Positions 1 to 9,582 of a DNA stretch of 64,000 bases are shown piece by piece; position 1 is the first letter of the stretch, and every line of letters begins with the position of its first letter. The DNA is from Phycisphaerales bacterium (lineage in GTDB: Bacteria; Planctomycetota; Phycisphaerae; Phycisphaerales; SM1A02): assembly GCA_022446885.1 (NCBI GenBank), contig JAKVBU010000010.1:1-64000 (forward strand). Reading direction: 5' to 3'. The notes under the pieces are model-generated. The model had not been told where the DNA came from, did no database searches, and saw only the letters and a list, made by a program, of their open reading frames with translations. The translations under genes and the position numbers were made by a program.

Positions 1-726
<726 letters not shown>

Positions 727-1167
727 TCAGGCGGGTACGTCAGAGTTTGACTCTTTCAGCACAACCCGGAACGTGACCGGTCCGACGCTGACCTCGTCAT
801 CATGGGCCAGCGGCGCTTCTGAGATCACCTGACCGTTGAGCAGGGTGCCCAGATCTTCATCGCGGCTCAGAAGCGTGGCTCGCTTGTTCTCCAGCACGAT
901 CTCGCAGTGCCTCGGGGAGATCCGGGGCAGGGCGATTCGAACGTCGCAGCGACCATCCCGGCCAATCGTGGTGCGGCCCTCACGCAGCGCAAACACGCGG
1001 TCTACGGCCCCGCCCGATTGCATCACGAGGTCGGCCTGCAGCGACCCCATGGCCTCGGAACTGGCTCCGGGCATTGCATTCGGGTCGTGCATATCGCCTT
1101 CCCCACGTACCATGGTCTCGTCGCCAAGTCGCCGCGACGCCGCCGCATCCATGTGCTCCCGTCTCAC
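727..1167 (-). CDS. FHA-domain protein
   Basis: A 146-residue protein with one forkhead-associated domain at about residues 55-142. The hallmark pattern is present: GRTTIGRDGRCDVRI, then PRISPRHCEI, then a glycine-poor version of the NG turn (LLNGQVI). FHA domains bind phosphothreonine peptides, so the protein probably acts in cytoplasmic Ser/Thr-kinase signalling; the partner is not visible here. The first 50 residues are low in structure and have no membrane segment. The start is GTG at 1167. A TATCAT hexamer 8 nt upstream (1176-1181) and no Shine-Dalgarno fit a leaderless message. It lies directly upstream of purA on the same strand and diverges from hemW. Confidence 0.85.
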   Translation of the reverse strand: MRREHMDAAASRRLGDETMVRGEGDMHDPNAMPGASSEAMGSLQADLVMQSGGAVDRVFALREGRTTIGRDGRCDVRIALPRISPRHCEIVLENKRATLLSRDEDLGTLLNGQVISEAPLAHDDEVSVGPVTFRVVLKESNSDVPA

Positions 1168-1175
1168 AGATGACC

Positions 1176-1181
1176 ATGATA
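1176..1181 (-). promoter_or_regulatory. -10 hexamer of the FHA gene
   Basis: TATCAT on the minus strand, 8 nt before the GTG start at 1167. The expected +1 is at or within a base or two of the start codon, which is why this start was preferred over internal ATG codons. Confidence 0.5.
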
Positions 1182-1264
1182 TCGCCTCCCAGACGATTGT
1201 GGAGGCGGCCCGCAGCAGCCTCGAGCAGGCTGATGCAGGCTGTTCGAATGCGTTCCTATCTTCG

Positions 1265-2398
1265 TTGTGTGACGCGATCTACGTACATGTGCCATTCTGT
1301 CGCCACCGCTGTCACTACTGCGACTTCTATACGATTGCGGGTCGAGATGAGGCTCGCGAGCCCTTCGTTTCGCGGCTGTTGCAGGAGGCGACGCACCATC
1401 TTCCTGGCCTTCCGATGCAGTCGCCCTGCGTGTTCATCGGAGGAGGCACACCCACGTGGTTGCCCCCTCGTTTGCTGGAGCAATTACTGGTCGGGCTGGA
1501 GGCATCGATGCCCGCGACCGTTGGAGAGTGGACGATCGAGGCCAATCCGGAGACGGTCGATGCTGACATCGCCCGGGTGCTGATCGACTCGCCCGTGAAC
1601 CGCGTGTCCATGGGCATGCAGAGTGCCCAGCCGAAGTTGTTGCAGGTGCTGGAGCGGCAACATGATCCCGCCAGCGTGCCACGGGCCGTCGAGCATTTGA
1701 GGCGGGGAGAGATGGCCATTTCGCTTGACCTCATCTTCGGCATTCCCGGACAGACGCTCGCTCAGGTGCAGGCTGATCTGGAGGCCGCCTTGGCCCTCGG
1801 GCCGGATCACCTGAGTGTCTATGGGCTGGTGTTTGAGCCCGGTACGCCGCTTCGGCGCAAGCGTGATCAGGGCTTGGTGCAGCAGGTAGACGAGGGGATC
1901 GAAGCCGACATGTACACCCTTGTCCGTCAGGTGCTGGCGGCCGCGGGTTTCGAGCAATACGAGATCAGCAATTGGGCTCGGCCTGGTCAGCGATGTCAGC
2001 ACAATGAGGTCTACTGGACCAATGGCAACTGGTGGCCGCTGGGGCCAGGGGCTGCCGGGCATGTACGCCATTTGCGATGGAAGAACCAGGCTCGGCTCGG
2101 TGCTTGGCTGGAGTCACCCGACCCGGCCCCCATTGTCGATGTGGAGCGTGCCGATCTCGATGGTCAACTCGGTGAGGCCCTGATGATGGGGCTGCGGCTG
2201 CTCGATGGGGTGGGACGTGGTCTGGTGGAGGCTGCTTGCCAGGCGCGGGGGCGAGGCGCCCTGCGGCGGGAGGCCCTCTTCAGGCATCTGGGCGATCTAC
2301 AGGCGGGCGGGGCCCTTCTGGAGTGGATCGATGACCGGCTGCGGTTGACCGATCGAGGCCTGTTGCTGGCCGATTCTGTGATCATCGACCTGCTTTGA
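1265..2398 (+). CDS. hemW: HemW-like radical SAM protein
   Basis: HemW is a radical SAM protein related to oxygen-independent coproporphyrinogen oxidase and is thought to carry or insert heme. The cluster motif is near the start: YVHVPFC then CRHRCHYC, the CxxxCxxC of radical SAM enzymes, followed by the family segments FIGGGTPTWL, IEANPET, SMGMQSAQ, LDLIFGIPGQT and FEQYEISNWARPGQ with the HemW C-terminal domain. The true start is uncertain. The TTG at 1265 gives 377 residues, close to the usual length and with the motif at C12; the in-frame ATG at 1151 and GTG at 1199 would add 38 and 22 residues and overlap the divergent FHA promoter. None has a Shine-Dalgarno site. Confidence 0.9.
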   Translation: MCDAIYVHVPFCRHRCHYCDFYTIAGRDEAREPFVSRLLQEATHHLPGLPMQSPCVFIGGGTPTWLPPRLLEQLLVGLEASMPATVGEWTIEANPETVDADIARVLIDSPVNRVSMGMQSAQPKLLQVLERQHDPASVPRAVEHLRRGEMAISLDLIFGIPGQTLAQVQADLEAALALGPDHLSVYGLVFEPGTPLRRKRDQGLVQQVDEGIEADMYTLVRQVLAAAGFEQYEISNWARPGQRCQHNEVYWTNGNWWPLGPGAAGHVRHLRWKNQARLGAWLESPDPAPIVDVERADLDGQLGEALMMGLRLLDGVGRGLVEAACQARGRGALRREALFRHLGDLQAGGALLEWIDDRLRLTDRGLLLADSVIIDLL

Positions 2399-2515
2399 AC
2401 CATCCGCCGCCCTGGGCTGCTTTGGAAAGAGGCAAGAACCTGCCTGCAGGTGGGTGAAAAGGGGGAATCTGGGGGGCCGTCCAGCCGACTCTACATGCGG
2501 GGGACTGCTCTTTCG

Positions 2516-3379
2516 ATGGCCAACAAGAGTCGATTTCGTTTGCTCCGTCAGTCGTTGGCGCCCATGTTGCGCCCCGTGCTCGAGCACGTGGGGCCGCTGC
2601 GGTTCTTCGCCTCCAAGGTGCTGGCCAGACGCCAGCCCCGTCAGGTGACGCTGGAGGGGCTCCGCTATGACGTGCCTCCGGGCGATTTCGGGGTCACGTT
2701 GGAATTGCTGGGTACGGGCACCTACGAGCCTGGCTCGCTCAAGGTGTTGCTGGATCTGCTGCCGGAAGGGGGCACCTTTATCGACGTGGGAGCGCACGTG
2801 GGGTTGTTCACCCTGCCGGCAGCTCGCAAAGTCGGCCCCGGCGGTCGGGTGATCGCGTTCGAACCCGATCCCGACAACCGGGCCATGCTTGAGGCGAACA
2901 TCGAGCGCAATGGCTTCAGCGACGTGGTCGAGGTGGTTGCTGCCGCCGTCAGTTCCCAAACGGGCACCGCGACTTTGCACCGCAGCGCCTGGAACAGCGG
3001 AGACCACAGATTGCTTGGAGCGCCACGCGGAAGGCGTGGCATCAGTGTTGATGTGGTCGCGTTGGCAGACGTCATCGCTGATCGCGCACTGCAGGTGGAT
3101 GCGATCAAGATCGACGTGCAGGGGGCAGAGGCCAGAGTGCTGCAGGGATTGGGTCAGCCTGATCCACTGCCGGCACTGCTCATGGAGTATTCCCCGTCGA
3201 TGATGGTTGACGCTGGCGATGATCCCCAGGGGCTGCTGGCGGCATTGGAGGCCGGTGGCTGGCAACTGCAGATCATTGACGAGGGAACTGGTGATCTGCT
3301 CGGTGGCGATGCGGCATTTGTGCACCGGCGTTGTCCCTATCGCTCGTACGTCAATCTGCTGGCTGAGGGTGGGGCATGA
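2516..3379 (+). CDS. FkbM-family SAM-dependent methyltransferase
   Basis: A 287-residue class I methyltransferase of the FkbM type, which usually O-methylates sugars or small molecules. The SAM-binding motif FIDVGAHVGLFT starts at about residue 88, with the acidic ribose-binding strand VIAFEPDPDN and the FkbM-typical DAIKIDVQGAEARVL segment near residue 205. The start was placed at MANKSR; in-frame starts at 2450 (GTG) and 2495 (ATG) give longer forms. The stop overlaps the next gene by four bases (ATGA), so the two are translationally coupled. With a GT-C-like membrane protein downstream, a role in modifying a surface glycan or lipid-linked sugar is likely, but that is inference. Confidence 0.85.
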   Translation: MANKSRFRLLRQSLAPMLRPVLEHVGPLRFFASKVLARRQPRQVTLEGLRYDVPPGDFGVTLELLGTGTYEPGSLKVLLDLLPEGGTFIDVGAHVGLFTLPAARKVGPGGRVIAFEPDPDNRAMLEANIERNGFSDVVEVVAAAVSSQTGTATLHRSAWNSGDHRLLGAPRGRRGISVDVVALADVIADRALQVDAIKIDVQGAEARVLQGLGQPDPLPALLMEYSPSMMVDAGDDPQGLLAALEAGGWQLQIIDEGTGDLLGGDAAFVHRRCPYRSYVNLLAEGGA

Positions 3380-4812
3380 GCGCGACAAACTGGCGGGGGT
3401 CTCGGTCCGACGCTGACAGTGCCCTGTGGTGGCTCGTTGGCGTGGGCGTCTTGATCGCCCTCATGGTCGGCTTGCGAATGAGTACCCGCATCGCCGATCG
3501 AGGCCCTGTCTTTGATGAGCGTTGGATCACCCGCCCGATCGCCGAGATCATCCGTAAGGGCTGGTCGGTGCCCACGGCGATCGACTTCCAGGAGACCAAG
3601 GGCCCGGCGATGATCTGGCCCTATGCCCTGTGGGGGCAGCTGTTCATTTCGAATTCGCAGGAAGTGGTGCCCGAAGATGTCTCCGGCGGGGGGCGTGGTT
3701 CGGGCCGACCCGAGGCTTGGACCTCTCCGATACCCGGTGGGCCGGCGCCGGCGCCGCCGAAGATGCTCGCCACCTTGCGCATGTTCTCCATGGTCTGCTT
3801 CGTGCTGGGCGGTGCGCTGGTCATGCTGCTGGCGGGCATGTGCGGGGTGCGTGGTCCGCCTTTGTGCCTGATCGCCGTGCTCTATGCCCTGCTTCCCTAT
3901 CAATTGGTGTTCGGCCAGATCGTGATGGGGGAGGTGTCCTTCTTCATGCTGGCGGCGCTCATGCTGCTGGTGGTGGTATGGGGCATGGGCGATGGCCGCC
4001 GAAGTGTGCACCCGATCGCGGGCCCGGTGTTCTACGCCATTTTGCTGGCCGTCCTACTGCACTCGCGGATACATGCAATCGCCTTCGCACCTGCTGTGTG
4101 CTTCGTGGCCTGGCAGCGACTGGACCTTCGCAGTTGGCCATGGTGGCTTGCCTCTGCACTGGCGGGCTTGTCACGGCTGCCGTTATGGGCTCGCTGGGGC
4201 GGGCCCGTCAGCAGCGATTTTCAGACCGTGCACGGGCTGGGTATTCGTCTTGAGAGCCTCACCTATCTGGGCGCGGCAATGGCTGTGCCTCTGGGTGTGT
4301 TCCTGATTGCATGGCTGATTCGCTGGCGTCGCGAGCCGTTGGGTTGGCTTCCACCGGCGGGCGTGATTGTGGGCCTGCTGCTCTCACTTGTCGCCATGCC
4401 GGACATGTCCGTGCCCGACGCGCTCGACCTGTCGTTAGTGCATGATCGCTTTCAAGGTCTGATCGCCTCGCTGACGCAACTGGTTGCCGGAACAGGCACC
4501 ATGCGAATGGTGCTGATCGCACTGGCCTGCATGCTTGGGCTCGGCGGGCTGGGGGCGCTCTTGACGCTCGCCCATCGATGGCGGGTGACCTCACTGATGG
4601 GCGTGATGCTGCGGATTCAGGCCTTCACACTTGGGGCCGGTTGGCTGCTCTACGCCCTGACACGGGGATTCGTGTTTGACCGGTACCTGCTGGTTTGGGC
4701 CGTGGCGCTTCCGATCAGTTGGCTCGTGCTGCTGCCACGCTGGCTGCTGGCTGTGCAGACGGTGGGCCTGCTTGCGACAGCGGCCATGGTGATCCGCACC
4801 TGGCTTCTCTAA
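3376..4812 (+). CDS. Multi-span membrane protein, GT-C glycosyltransferase-like
   Basis: A 478-residue polytopic membrane protein with roughly ten hydrophobic segments, starting at residues 17-35. The first outside loop carries GPVFDERW and DFQETKGPAMIW, which looks like the acidic catalytic loop of GT-C (PMT/ArnT/GT39-like) transferases that use lipid-linked sugars. A proline- and glycine-rich insert follows at about residues 100-130. It begins with ATGA overlapping the FkbM gene and ends about 80 nt before the convergent DUF1844 gene. The family assignment rests on topology and this loop only; a generic membrane protein cannot be excluded. Confidence 0.6.
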   Translation: MSATNWRGSRSDADSALWWLVGVGVLIALMVGLRMSTRIADRGPVFDERWITRPIAEIIRKGWSVPTAIDFQETKGPAMIWPYALWGQLFISNSQEVVPEDVSGGGRGSGRPEAWTSPIPGGPAPAPPKMLATLRMFSMVCFVLGGALVMLLAGMCGVRGPPLCLIAVLYALLPYQLVFGQIVMGEVSFFMLAALMLLVVVWGMGDGRRSVHPIAGPVFYAILLAVLLHSRIHAIAFAPAVCFVAWQRLDLRSWPWWLASALAGLSRLPLWARWGGPVSSDFQTVHGLGIRLESLTYLGAAMAVPLGVFLIAWLIRWRREPLGWLPPAGVIVGLLLSLVAMPDMSVPDALDLSLVHDRFQGLIASLTQLVAGTGTMRMVLIALACMLGLGGLGALLTLAHRWRVTSLMGVMLRIQAFTLGAGWLLYALTRGFVFDRYLLVWAVALPISWLVLLPRWLLAVQTVGLLATAAMVIRTWLL

Positions 4813-4893
4813 GTACGCTTGAACGTGCCGCAGCCGCGACAGGGCAGCCGATCGCGTCTCCAGGTCTGCCTGCGCTGGGCCTACAGGCCAGAT

Positions 4894-5379
4894 TCAGTCG
4901 GGCATGATGATCTTGGAGGCGCCTTCGCCGGAAGCGGGGGCCGTGCCTGCCGCGGCGTCGCCGGCAGCGGGCGGATTGGTCATCTGCTGGGCCAGCAACT
5001 GCGTCACCTGCACGAAGCGGGCCCGCAACTCTCCCAGTACGCCGGTGAGTTCCTTGGCCTCTTCGTCATCGAGATTGCCTGCGGTCTTCTCTTCGAGCAT
5101 GGCCAGCAGGTCAATGGCGAATTTGGCACCGTCGAGGTCGATCATCACGCCGCGGCCTTGTGGGTCAGGCATGGCTCCGAGCCCCATGACGGCCTGTGAG
5201 GCGAGAACGCCGATAAGCCCCTTGAAGTCGGCCGGGGGCAGTTCCCCCCGCTTGGGTGCGTCTGCGTCGCCAGCGGCCTGTTCCTGTTGGGCGAGTCGTT
5301 CCTTCTCTGCCTGAGCCTGCGCCTTCCAATCGTCATCGATCTGAATCTGGGGCGAGTTGTCGGGGGTGTCTTGGGTCAC
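4894..5379 (-). CDS. DUF1844 protein
   Basis: A 161-residue cytoplasmic protein. The core (about residues 50-125) has the DUF1844 pattern: a hydrophobic LIGVLASQAVMGLG stretch, then AKFAIDLLAMLEEKTAGNLDDEE with the conserved K-T-x-G-N-L turn, and a helix LRARFVQVTQ. The N-terminal 45 residues are charged and rich in Q/E/A, the C-terminus is alanine- and glycine-rich. Function is unknown; the family is common in planctomycetes. The start is GTG at 5379, supported by AGGAGA seven bases upstream, and a TATACT hexamer about 35 nt upstream may be the -10. It diverges from the parvulin-like lipoprotein. Confidence 0.85.
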   Translation of the reverse strand: MTQDTPDNSPQIQIDDDWKAQAQAEKERLAQQEQAAGDADAPKRGELPPADFKGLIGVLASQAVMGLGAMPDPQGRGVMIDLDGAKFAIDLLAMLEEKTAGNLDDEEAKELTGVLGELRARFVQVTQLLAQQMTNPPAAGDAAAGTAPASGEGASKIIMPD

Positions 5380-5435
5380 GGTCTTCTCCTGCCCTTGGGC
5401 GCAATCCAGAAGTATAGGCCTAGTGTCCTGCTAGC

Positions 5436-6677
5436 ATGCCCGCGCCGATGCAAGGATGTCGCATTGTGGCTGTTGTGATGATGGCCGCCCTCGCCGGAGG
5501 GGCGGGCTGTAGCGACTCCACCGCGTTTCAAGGGGCGAGAACCATCTCTCTGGGTGACTTCAGCGATCCCTCGCTGCGTGACATGCCCATTCCCGATGAC
5601 GACGCGGCCCGAGCGGCGCTGCAGGCGGCCGGGCTGACGCCGCCAGAGGTCGAGCCACCGGTTCTGCCACCGGGCGACAATCTGGAGGCCTTCTTCGATG
5701 TGGATGCTCGCCCCGGCGAGCCCGTCGTGGTGGACAGTCTCATTGGGCAGGTGAATGGTCGGCCCATCTATGCCGATGAGGTGATCGGGCCCATCACAGA
5801 CCAGTTGCGGGCCGAGTATGAGCGGATGGCCTGGCAGCAGTTCCAACCTGTCATGGAGCGGCTGGTCATGCAGCGGCTGCAGGAAGTGGTGCTCAATGAA
5901 CTCTTTCTGGCCGAGGCTCGGGCCTCCATGAGCGAGCAGCAGCAGCATGGTCTGCTGGCTTTCATGCGTCAATTGGAGCAAGACCTCGTGGGCAAGAGTG
6001 GCGGTGTGCAGCGCCAGGCTGAGCAGGATGTGCTTGCCGAAGAGGGCCGCACCATTGAGGAGTACATGCAGTTGCAGGAAGAGCGTGTGCTCATCGAGAC
6101 GCTCATGAACGAACGCGTGCGCCCCAAGGCGGTGGTCTCGTGGCGTGATGTAGAGCGTGAGTACGAGGCTCGCCACGATGAGTTCAATCCGGCTGCCCGC
6201 ATTGTCGTTGGTCGAATTCGCCTGCGCACCGAGGGGAATGAAGAAACCATCACTGCTGTCGGGCAGCGGCTCGCTGCCGGCGAGTCATTCGGCGATGTCG
6301 CCGCCGATGTGGGCATGGCTGATCGTGGCGTGTGGGAAACCTTCACGTTGCCTCGCGACGGCATCGAGGGACTTGAGATTGCCGATGTCTACAAGCCGAT
6401 TCTGGAAAAACTGTCCAGCGGTGAGACATCACCGGCGTTCGAACGCGGCAATTACACGATGTGGTTGAGCATGCTGGATCGAACGCAGGGTGAGGCTCGA
6501 AGCCTGTTTGACCCAGATGTGCAGCAGCAGTTGCAGCAGGAACTCTATGGCCGCGAAATGGCGCGAGCGCAGGGTGAGTTCATCAATGACGTGCTGCAAC
6601 GGGGCATCTACGAAGATCTCAACATCATGCATCAGCGGGCGCTGGCGATCACGGCTACGCGATTCCCGCCCCGTTGA
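5436..6677 (+). CDS. SurA/PpiC-like lipoprotein (peptidyl-prolyl isomerase family)
   Basis: A 413-residue envelope protein with a lipoprotein signal: basic start, hydrophobic core and the lipobox LAGGAGC (Cys at about residue 25). After a proline-rich linker, residues about 90-230 resemble the SurA N-terminal chaperone region (DSLIGQVNGRPIYADEV and an acidic helical part), and residues about 250-360 resemble a parvulin fold (ARIVVGRIRLR, LAAGESFGDVA, LSSGETSPAFE, YTMWLSML). Such proteins help fold exported or outer-membrane proteins. The stop TGA overlaps the TTG start of yraN, so the two are coupled. Whether it still has isomerase activity cannot be told from the sequence. Confidence 0.75.
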   Translation: MPAPMQGCRIVAVVMMAALAGGAGCSDSTAFQGARTISLGDFSDPSLRDMPIPDDDAARAALQAAGLTPPEVEPPVLPPGDNLEAFFDVDARPGEPVVVDSLIGQVNGRPIYADEVIGPITDQLRAEYERMAWQQFQPVMERLVMQRLQEVVLNELFLAEARASMSEQQQHGLLAFMRQLEQDLVGKSGGVQRQAEQDVLAEEGRTIEEYMQLQEERVLIETLMNERVRPKAVVSWRDVEREYEARHDEFNPAARIVVGRIRLRTEGNEETITAVGQRLAAGESFGDVAADVGMADRGVWETFTLPRDGIEGLEIADVYKPILEKLSSGETSPAFERGNYTMWLSMLDRTQGEARSLFDPDVQQQLQQELYGREMARAQGEFINDVLQRGIYEDLNIMHQRALAITATRFPPR

Positions 6678-7042
6678 GTTCGCCGCCCAGAGGATCCAGC
6701 AGCCAACGCATCGGGGCTCGGGGTGAGCGTGCCCTGGTGTGGCGATTGCGGCTGCGCGGATGGCGGGTGTTGGCCCGGAATCTACGCATTGGCTACGACG
6801 AATTGGATCTGGTTGCGCTTGCCCCCGGATGGCGAACGCTGGTCGTGATCGAGGTCAAGTCTGCTTGCAGTCGCTGGCCGACCATGGATCGCATTGATGC
6901 GGCCAAATTCCATCGGCTCTGTCGGGCGGCGGCGGCACTGCCGCATCAGTGGCGTGCGGGTCGAAGGGTGCGCATCGATGCGGCGCTGGTTCGGGTGGGT
7001 CGGTTCCGTTGCCAGGTGCGCTGGCATCGGGGCCTGCGATGA
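6674..7042 (+). CDS. yraN: UPF0102 (YraN) family protein
   Basis: A 122-residue protein of the YraN/UPF0102 family, which has a restriction-endonuclease-like fold; its cellular role is unsettled. The family pattern is clear: GARGERAL near the start, WRVLARNLRIGYDELDLVAL and VVIEVKSA, which give the acidic and lysine positions of the PD-(D/E)xK fold (the usual GEID is YDELD here). The start is a TTG that overlaps the stop of the upstream gene (TTGA), because the conserved G-E-R segment lies only about 17 residues in and no later start would keep it. The gene converges with the YpdA-like gene. Confidence 0.85.
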   Translation: MSSPPRGSSSQRIGARGERALVWRLRLRGWRVLARNLRIGYDELDLVALAPGWRTLVVIEVKSACSRWPTMDRIDAAKFHRLCRAAAALPHQWRAGRRVRIDAALVRVGRFRCQVRWHRGLR

Positions 7043-7068
7043 AGCGATCCCGATTGCGATCAAGTTGC

Positions 7069-8106
7069 TCAACTTTCAGGTAGCAGACGCACGGGGTAGT
7101 CACTTTCGCCCGGCGGCGGCCCGCCGGTGATGGCTGAGGTGATACGGGCGGCGTGCACATGGCTGGTCTCGATGTAGACGCGAAAGCGCTGCTGCGTGCC
7201 AGCGGTGGCTGTGCCCGCTACAAAGACGCCCGGCGATGTGGTCTGCAAGGTGCCTTCGTCAAAGGTCGGTGCGTTGGTCTGGGCGTCAACCTCAACGCCG
7301 AACATCTGCAACGTCGAGGCATCTTGTTCGAAGCCCAGTTGGAGCAGGATGTCATCGACCTCGATCTTTTGTGTCTCATCGCAATTGCAGTTCTTCAGCA
7401 GAACCTGCCCGGCTTCAATGCGCTTGACGACAGTGGGCATGAGCCCCCTGATTCGCCCTTCGTCAATGAGCGCCTGCACTTCTGGTCGGAGCCAGTACTT
7501 GACGCGTTCATGCAGGCCTTCGCCGCGATAACTCAGCGTGACGGAGGCGCCCACGCGGTACAGCCGCAATGCCGATTCAATAGCGCTATTGCGGCCGCCC
7601 ACCACGAGTACTCGGCGTCGAAAGAAGCGGTGGGGGTCGCCCAGAAATCTGTGCACGTGGGGCATGTCTTCGCCGGGTACGCCCAGTGTTCGGCAGGTTT
7701 GGGTGCCGCCCGTAGCAAGCACGATGTGGCGGGCGATGAATGTCGATTCGATGCCCGAGGGGCTTCGTGTGTGTACATGCCACACGCCATCCTTGTGGCG
7801 GGCATCGGTGACCCGCTGAAAGGTTCGTACATCCAGAGCAAGCGTGTCGATCACGCTTCGCAGATAGGCCAGATAGGCATCGCAGGTGGGTTTCTCGCCC
7901 GCATCAGAAGGCATCGCGACATTGGCGATGTGCAGGCGTTCAGGTGAGGAGAAGAACCTCGTCTGGTGGGGAAACTGCGTGAAGATCGTGTTGCCCACGG
8001 CCCCGCCATCGAGCACGATCGCATCGACCGAGGCCTGTTTGAGTGCGGCCGCAGTTTCCAGACCGATGGGTCCGGCACCGACAATGACGACGTCAGTGTG
8101 CTCCAT
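7069..8106 (-). CDS. ypdA: YpdA-like FAD/NAD(P) disulfide reductase
   Basis: A 345-residue flavoprotein of the YpdA/Bdr type, the family that reduces bacillithiol disulfide with NADPH in Firmicutes. The FAD site GAGPIGLETA is at residues 9-18 and a second nucleotide site VVGGRNSAIESA is near residue 170. The segment TQFPHQTRFFSSPERLHIAN and the YRGEGLHERVKYW motif are typical of this family. There is no CxxC redox pair, as expected for YpdA. The start ATG at 8106 has a TAGTCT hexamer 8 nt upstream and no Shine-Dalgarno. In a planctomycete the thiol substrate is unknown. It diverges from the secreted helical protein. Confidence 0.85.
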   Translation of the reverse strand: MEHTDVVIVGAGPIGLETAAALKQASVDAIVLDGGAVGNTIFTQFPHQTRFFSSPERLHIANVAMPSDAGEKPTCDAYLAYLRSVIDTLALDVRTFQRVTDARHKDGVWHVHTRSPSGIESTFIARHIVLATGGTQTCRTLGVPGEDMPHVHRFLGDPHRFFRRRVLVVGGRNSAIESALRLYRVGASVTLSYRGEGLHERVKYWLRPEVQALIDEGRIRGLMPTVVKRIEAGQVLLKNCNCDETQKIEVDDILLQLGFEQDASTLQMFGVEVDAQTNAPTFDEGTLQTTSPGVFVAGTATAGTQQRFRVYIETSHVHAARITSAITGGPPPGESDYPVRLLPES

Positions 8107-8113
8107 GGGTGCC

Positions 8114-8120
8114 TAGACTA
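8114..8120. promoter_or_regulatory. Symmetric divergent -10 element
   Basis: The heptamer TAGACTA reads TAGACT on the plus strand and TAGTCT on the minus strand. The minus-strand copy is 8 nt from the ypdA start; the plus-strand copy would start transcription about 23 nt before the secreted protein at 8149. One short site could therefore serve both genes. Confidence 0.45.
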
Positions 8121-8148
8121 CTGTCGTGGTTCTCACTGGATCAGGTGC

Positions 8149-9582
8149 ATGATGGTGTCTTGGGCAACATGGGCAACATGTCTGGCGTTGGTGTCCGTTG
8201 TGCCTGCTGCGCCTGGGGCACCCGATGCCTTCTTGGCCAGCGAGCTGTTGGCGCCGGCCATGCGGGCCTCTGATCTGAGCCGCATTGTCGAGTATCTGGA
8301 TCTCGATCAGGATCAGATAGGAACGGTTCAATTGCTGCTGGAGGATCATCTCGATGACGAGGTGGCCCGAATAGAGTCGCTGCGGGCGCAATTGCGCCAA
8401 GCGGGCGTCGATGACGAAGATGATCTGGCTTGGATTCGAGATCGCCGGGCCGGGCAGTGGAACCCTGAGGCTTTTGCCCCTCACACGCCCGAGGGCCTCT
8501 TTGAGATTCGATCCTTGGTCAGTGATTGGCTTGAAGAGGTTGCAGCGCATCAGCCAACCTTGTCCGGGGCGTCTGGCCTGCTGCAACAGCGCTGGCTCGA
8601 GCGAGGGGCGACGCAGGAGGCCTTGCTCTCAGACATCGGCCTCTTGCTCAATGAGGCCCAACAGGCGCGATGGAATCAGGCCGTTGCGGCGCTGGCCTTG
8701 GCTCGCTCGCCCTGGAGGGCGTTGCTGCCATGGGAGCGAGTGGATCTCGATGCCCAGTTGCGTGACGTGCTGGGGCCGCGGGCCCAGAACAGTGTCTGGT
8801 CGGCTCGTCGCATCAAGTGGCTGGGTGAGATTGCGGCGGCCACGGCTCGTCGAGATGAGGTGCTCGCCGAGACTGAGGGGCCGTTGCTGGATGCCCATCA
8901 GCGTGGGCAGCATGAGCGAGTGTTGCTCTTGACGCGATCCCGGTTGGCGGCCCGCAGAGCGTTCTCCCGCGAAGTTGAGGCGCTGAGCAAGCGCATGAGT
9001 GAGGCGATTGAGGCTGAAGCACCAGTGGCAGGTGGGGGCGGCGAGGGGCAGCAGGTGAGCATGGTGAATGCCTTTCAGCGCGGCATTCGTCAGGCCATGT
9101 CGCCCCGAATCTGGCTGCCAGATGAACTCGATCGCACGGCTGCTGAGGCGCTCAAGATCGAGGGCCTGAGGGCGCAAGATCGCGAGGCCATCATGGCGGC
9201 AGCTGCTCGCCATCGAAGTCGGCGGGCAGCGGTGCAGTCTCATCTGGCCTTGCATGAGTCTGGCGTGGTGGAGCGATCGGTGCTTCGCCCCATCGAGCAG
9301 CGGATGCTCGCTTCGATGTTGGGGCAGCGGGTGTCCCTGATCACACTTGATGAGGCAGACGATGTTCCCGTGGCCGAGACGCGCCGGCTACAGACCCTGC
9401 TGCGTGATGCTCGGCGAATGGGCCGGGCGGAGTTGGATGCGGCCATTCCAGAGGCGCATCTGGGCGAGATTGAACGGCGGGTGCGCCAGCATCTGCAGGC
9501 GCGTCGAGCGGCTGCGGTTGAGGCCGTTCCGGGTGAGGCCGGGATCACCTTGCCGGGGTTCGGCGACGAATCGAAGCCGTGA
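8149..9582 (+). CDS. Secreted alpha-helical protein, unknown function
   Basis: A 477-residue protein that is not recognised. It starts with a signal peptide (WATWATCLALVSVVPAAPGA) and then is almost wholly helical and charged, rich in Glu, Arg, Leu and Ala, with likely coiled-coil stretches around residues 60-110, 240-300 and 400-460. A short glycine run (GGGGEG) lies near residue 298. No catalytic motif is visible. Two adjacent ATG codons at 8149 and 8152 are equally good. The 3' end overlaps the 3' end of the convergent rlmN gene by 38 bases. A periplasmic structural or sensor role is only a guess. Confidence 0.7.
   Translation: MMVSWATWATCLALVSVVPAAPGAPDAFLASELLAPAMRASDLSRIVEYLDLDQDQIGTVQLLLEDHLDDEVARIESLRAQLRQAGVDDEDDLAWIRDRRAGQWNPEAFAPHTPEGLFEIRSLVSDWLEEVAAHQPTLSGASGLLQQRWLERGATQEALLSDIGLLLNEAQQARWNQAVAALALARSPWRALLPWERVDLDAQLRDVLGPRAQNSVWSARRIKWLGEIAAATARRDEVLAETEGPLLDAHQRGQHERVLLLTRSRLAARRAFSREVEALSKRMSEAIEAEAPVAGGGGEGQQVSMVNAFQRGIRQAMSPRIWLPDELDRTAAEALKIEGLRAQDREAIMAAAARHRSRRAAVQSHLALHESGVVERSVLRPIEQRMLASMLGQRVSLITLDEADDVPVAETRRLQTLLRDARRMGRAELDAAIPEAHLGEIERRVRQHLQARRAAAVEAVPGEAGITLPGFGDESKP

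Noticed and set aside
3337-4011. Minus-strand frame of 224 codons
   Set aside because: Arg/His/Gln-rich shadow of the GT-C-like membrane protein gene.
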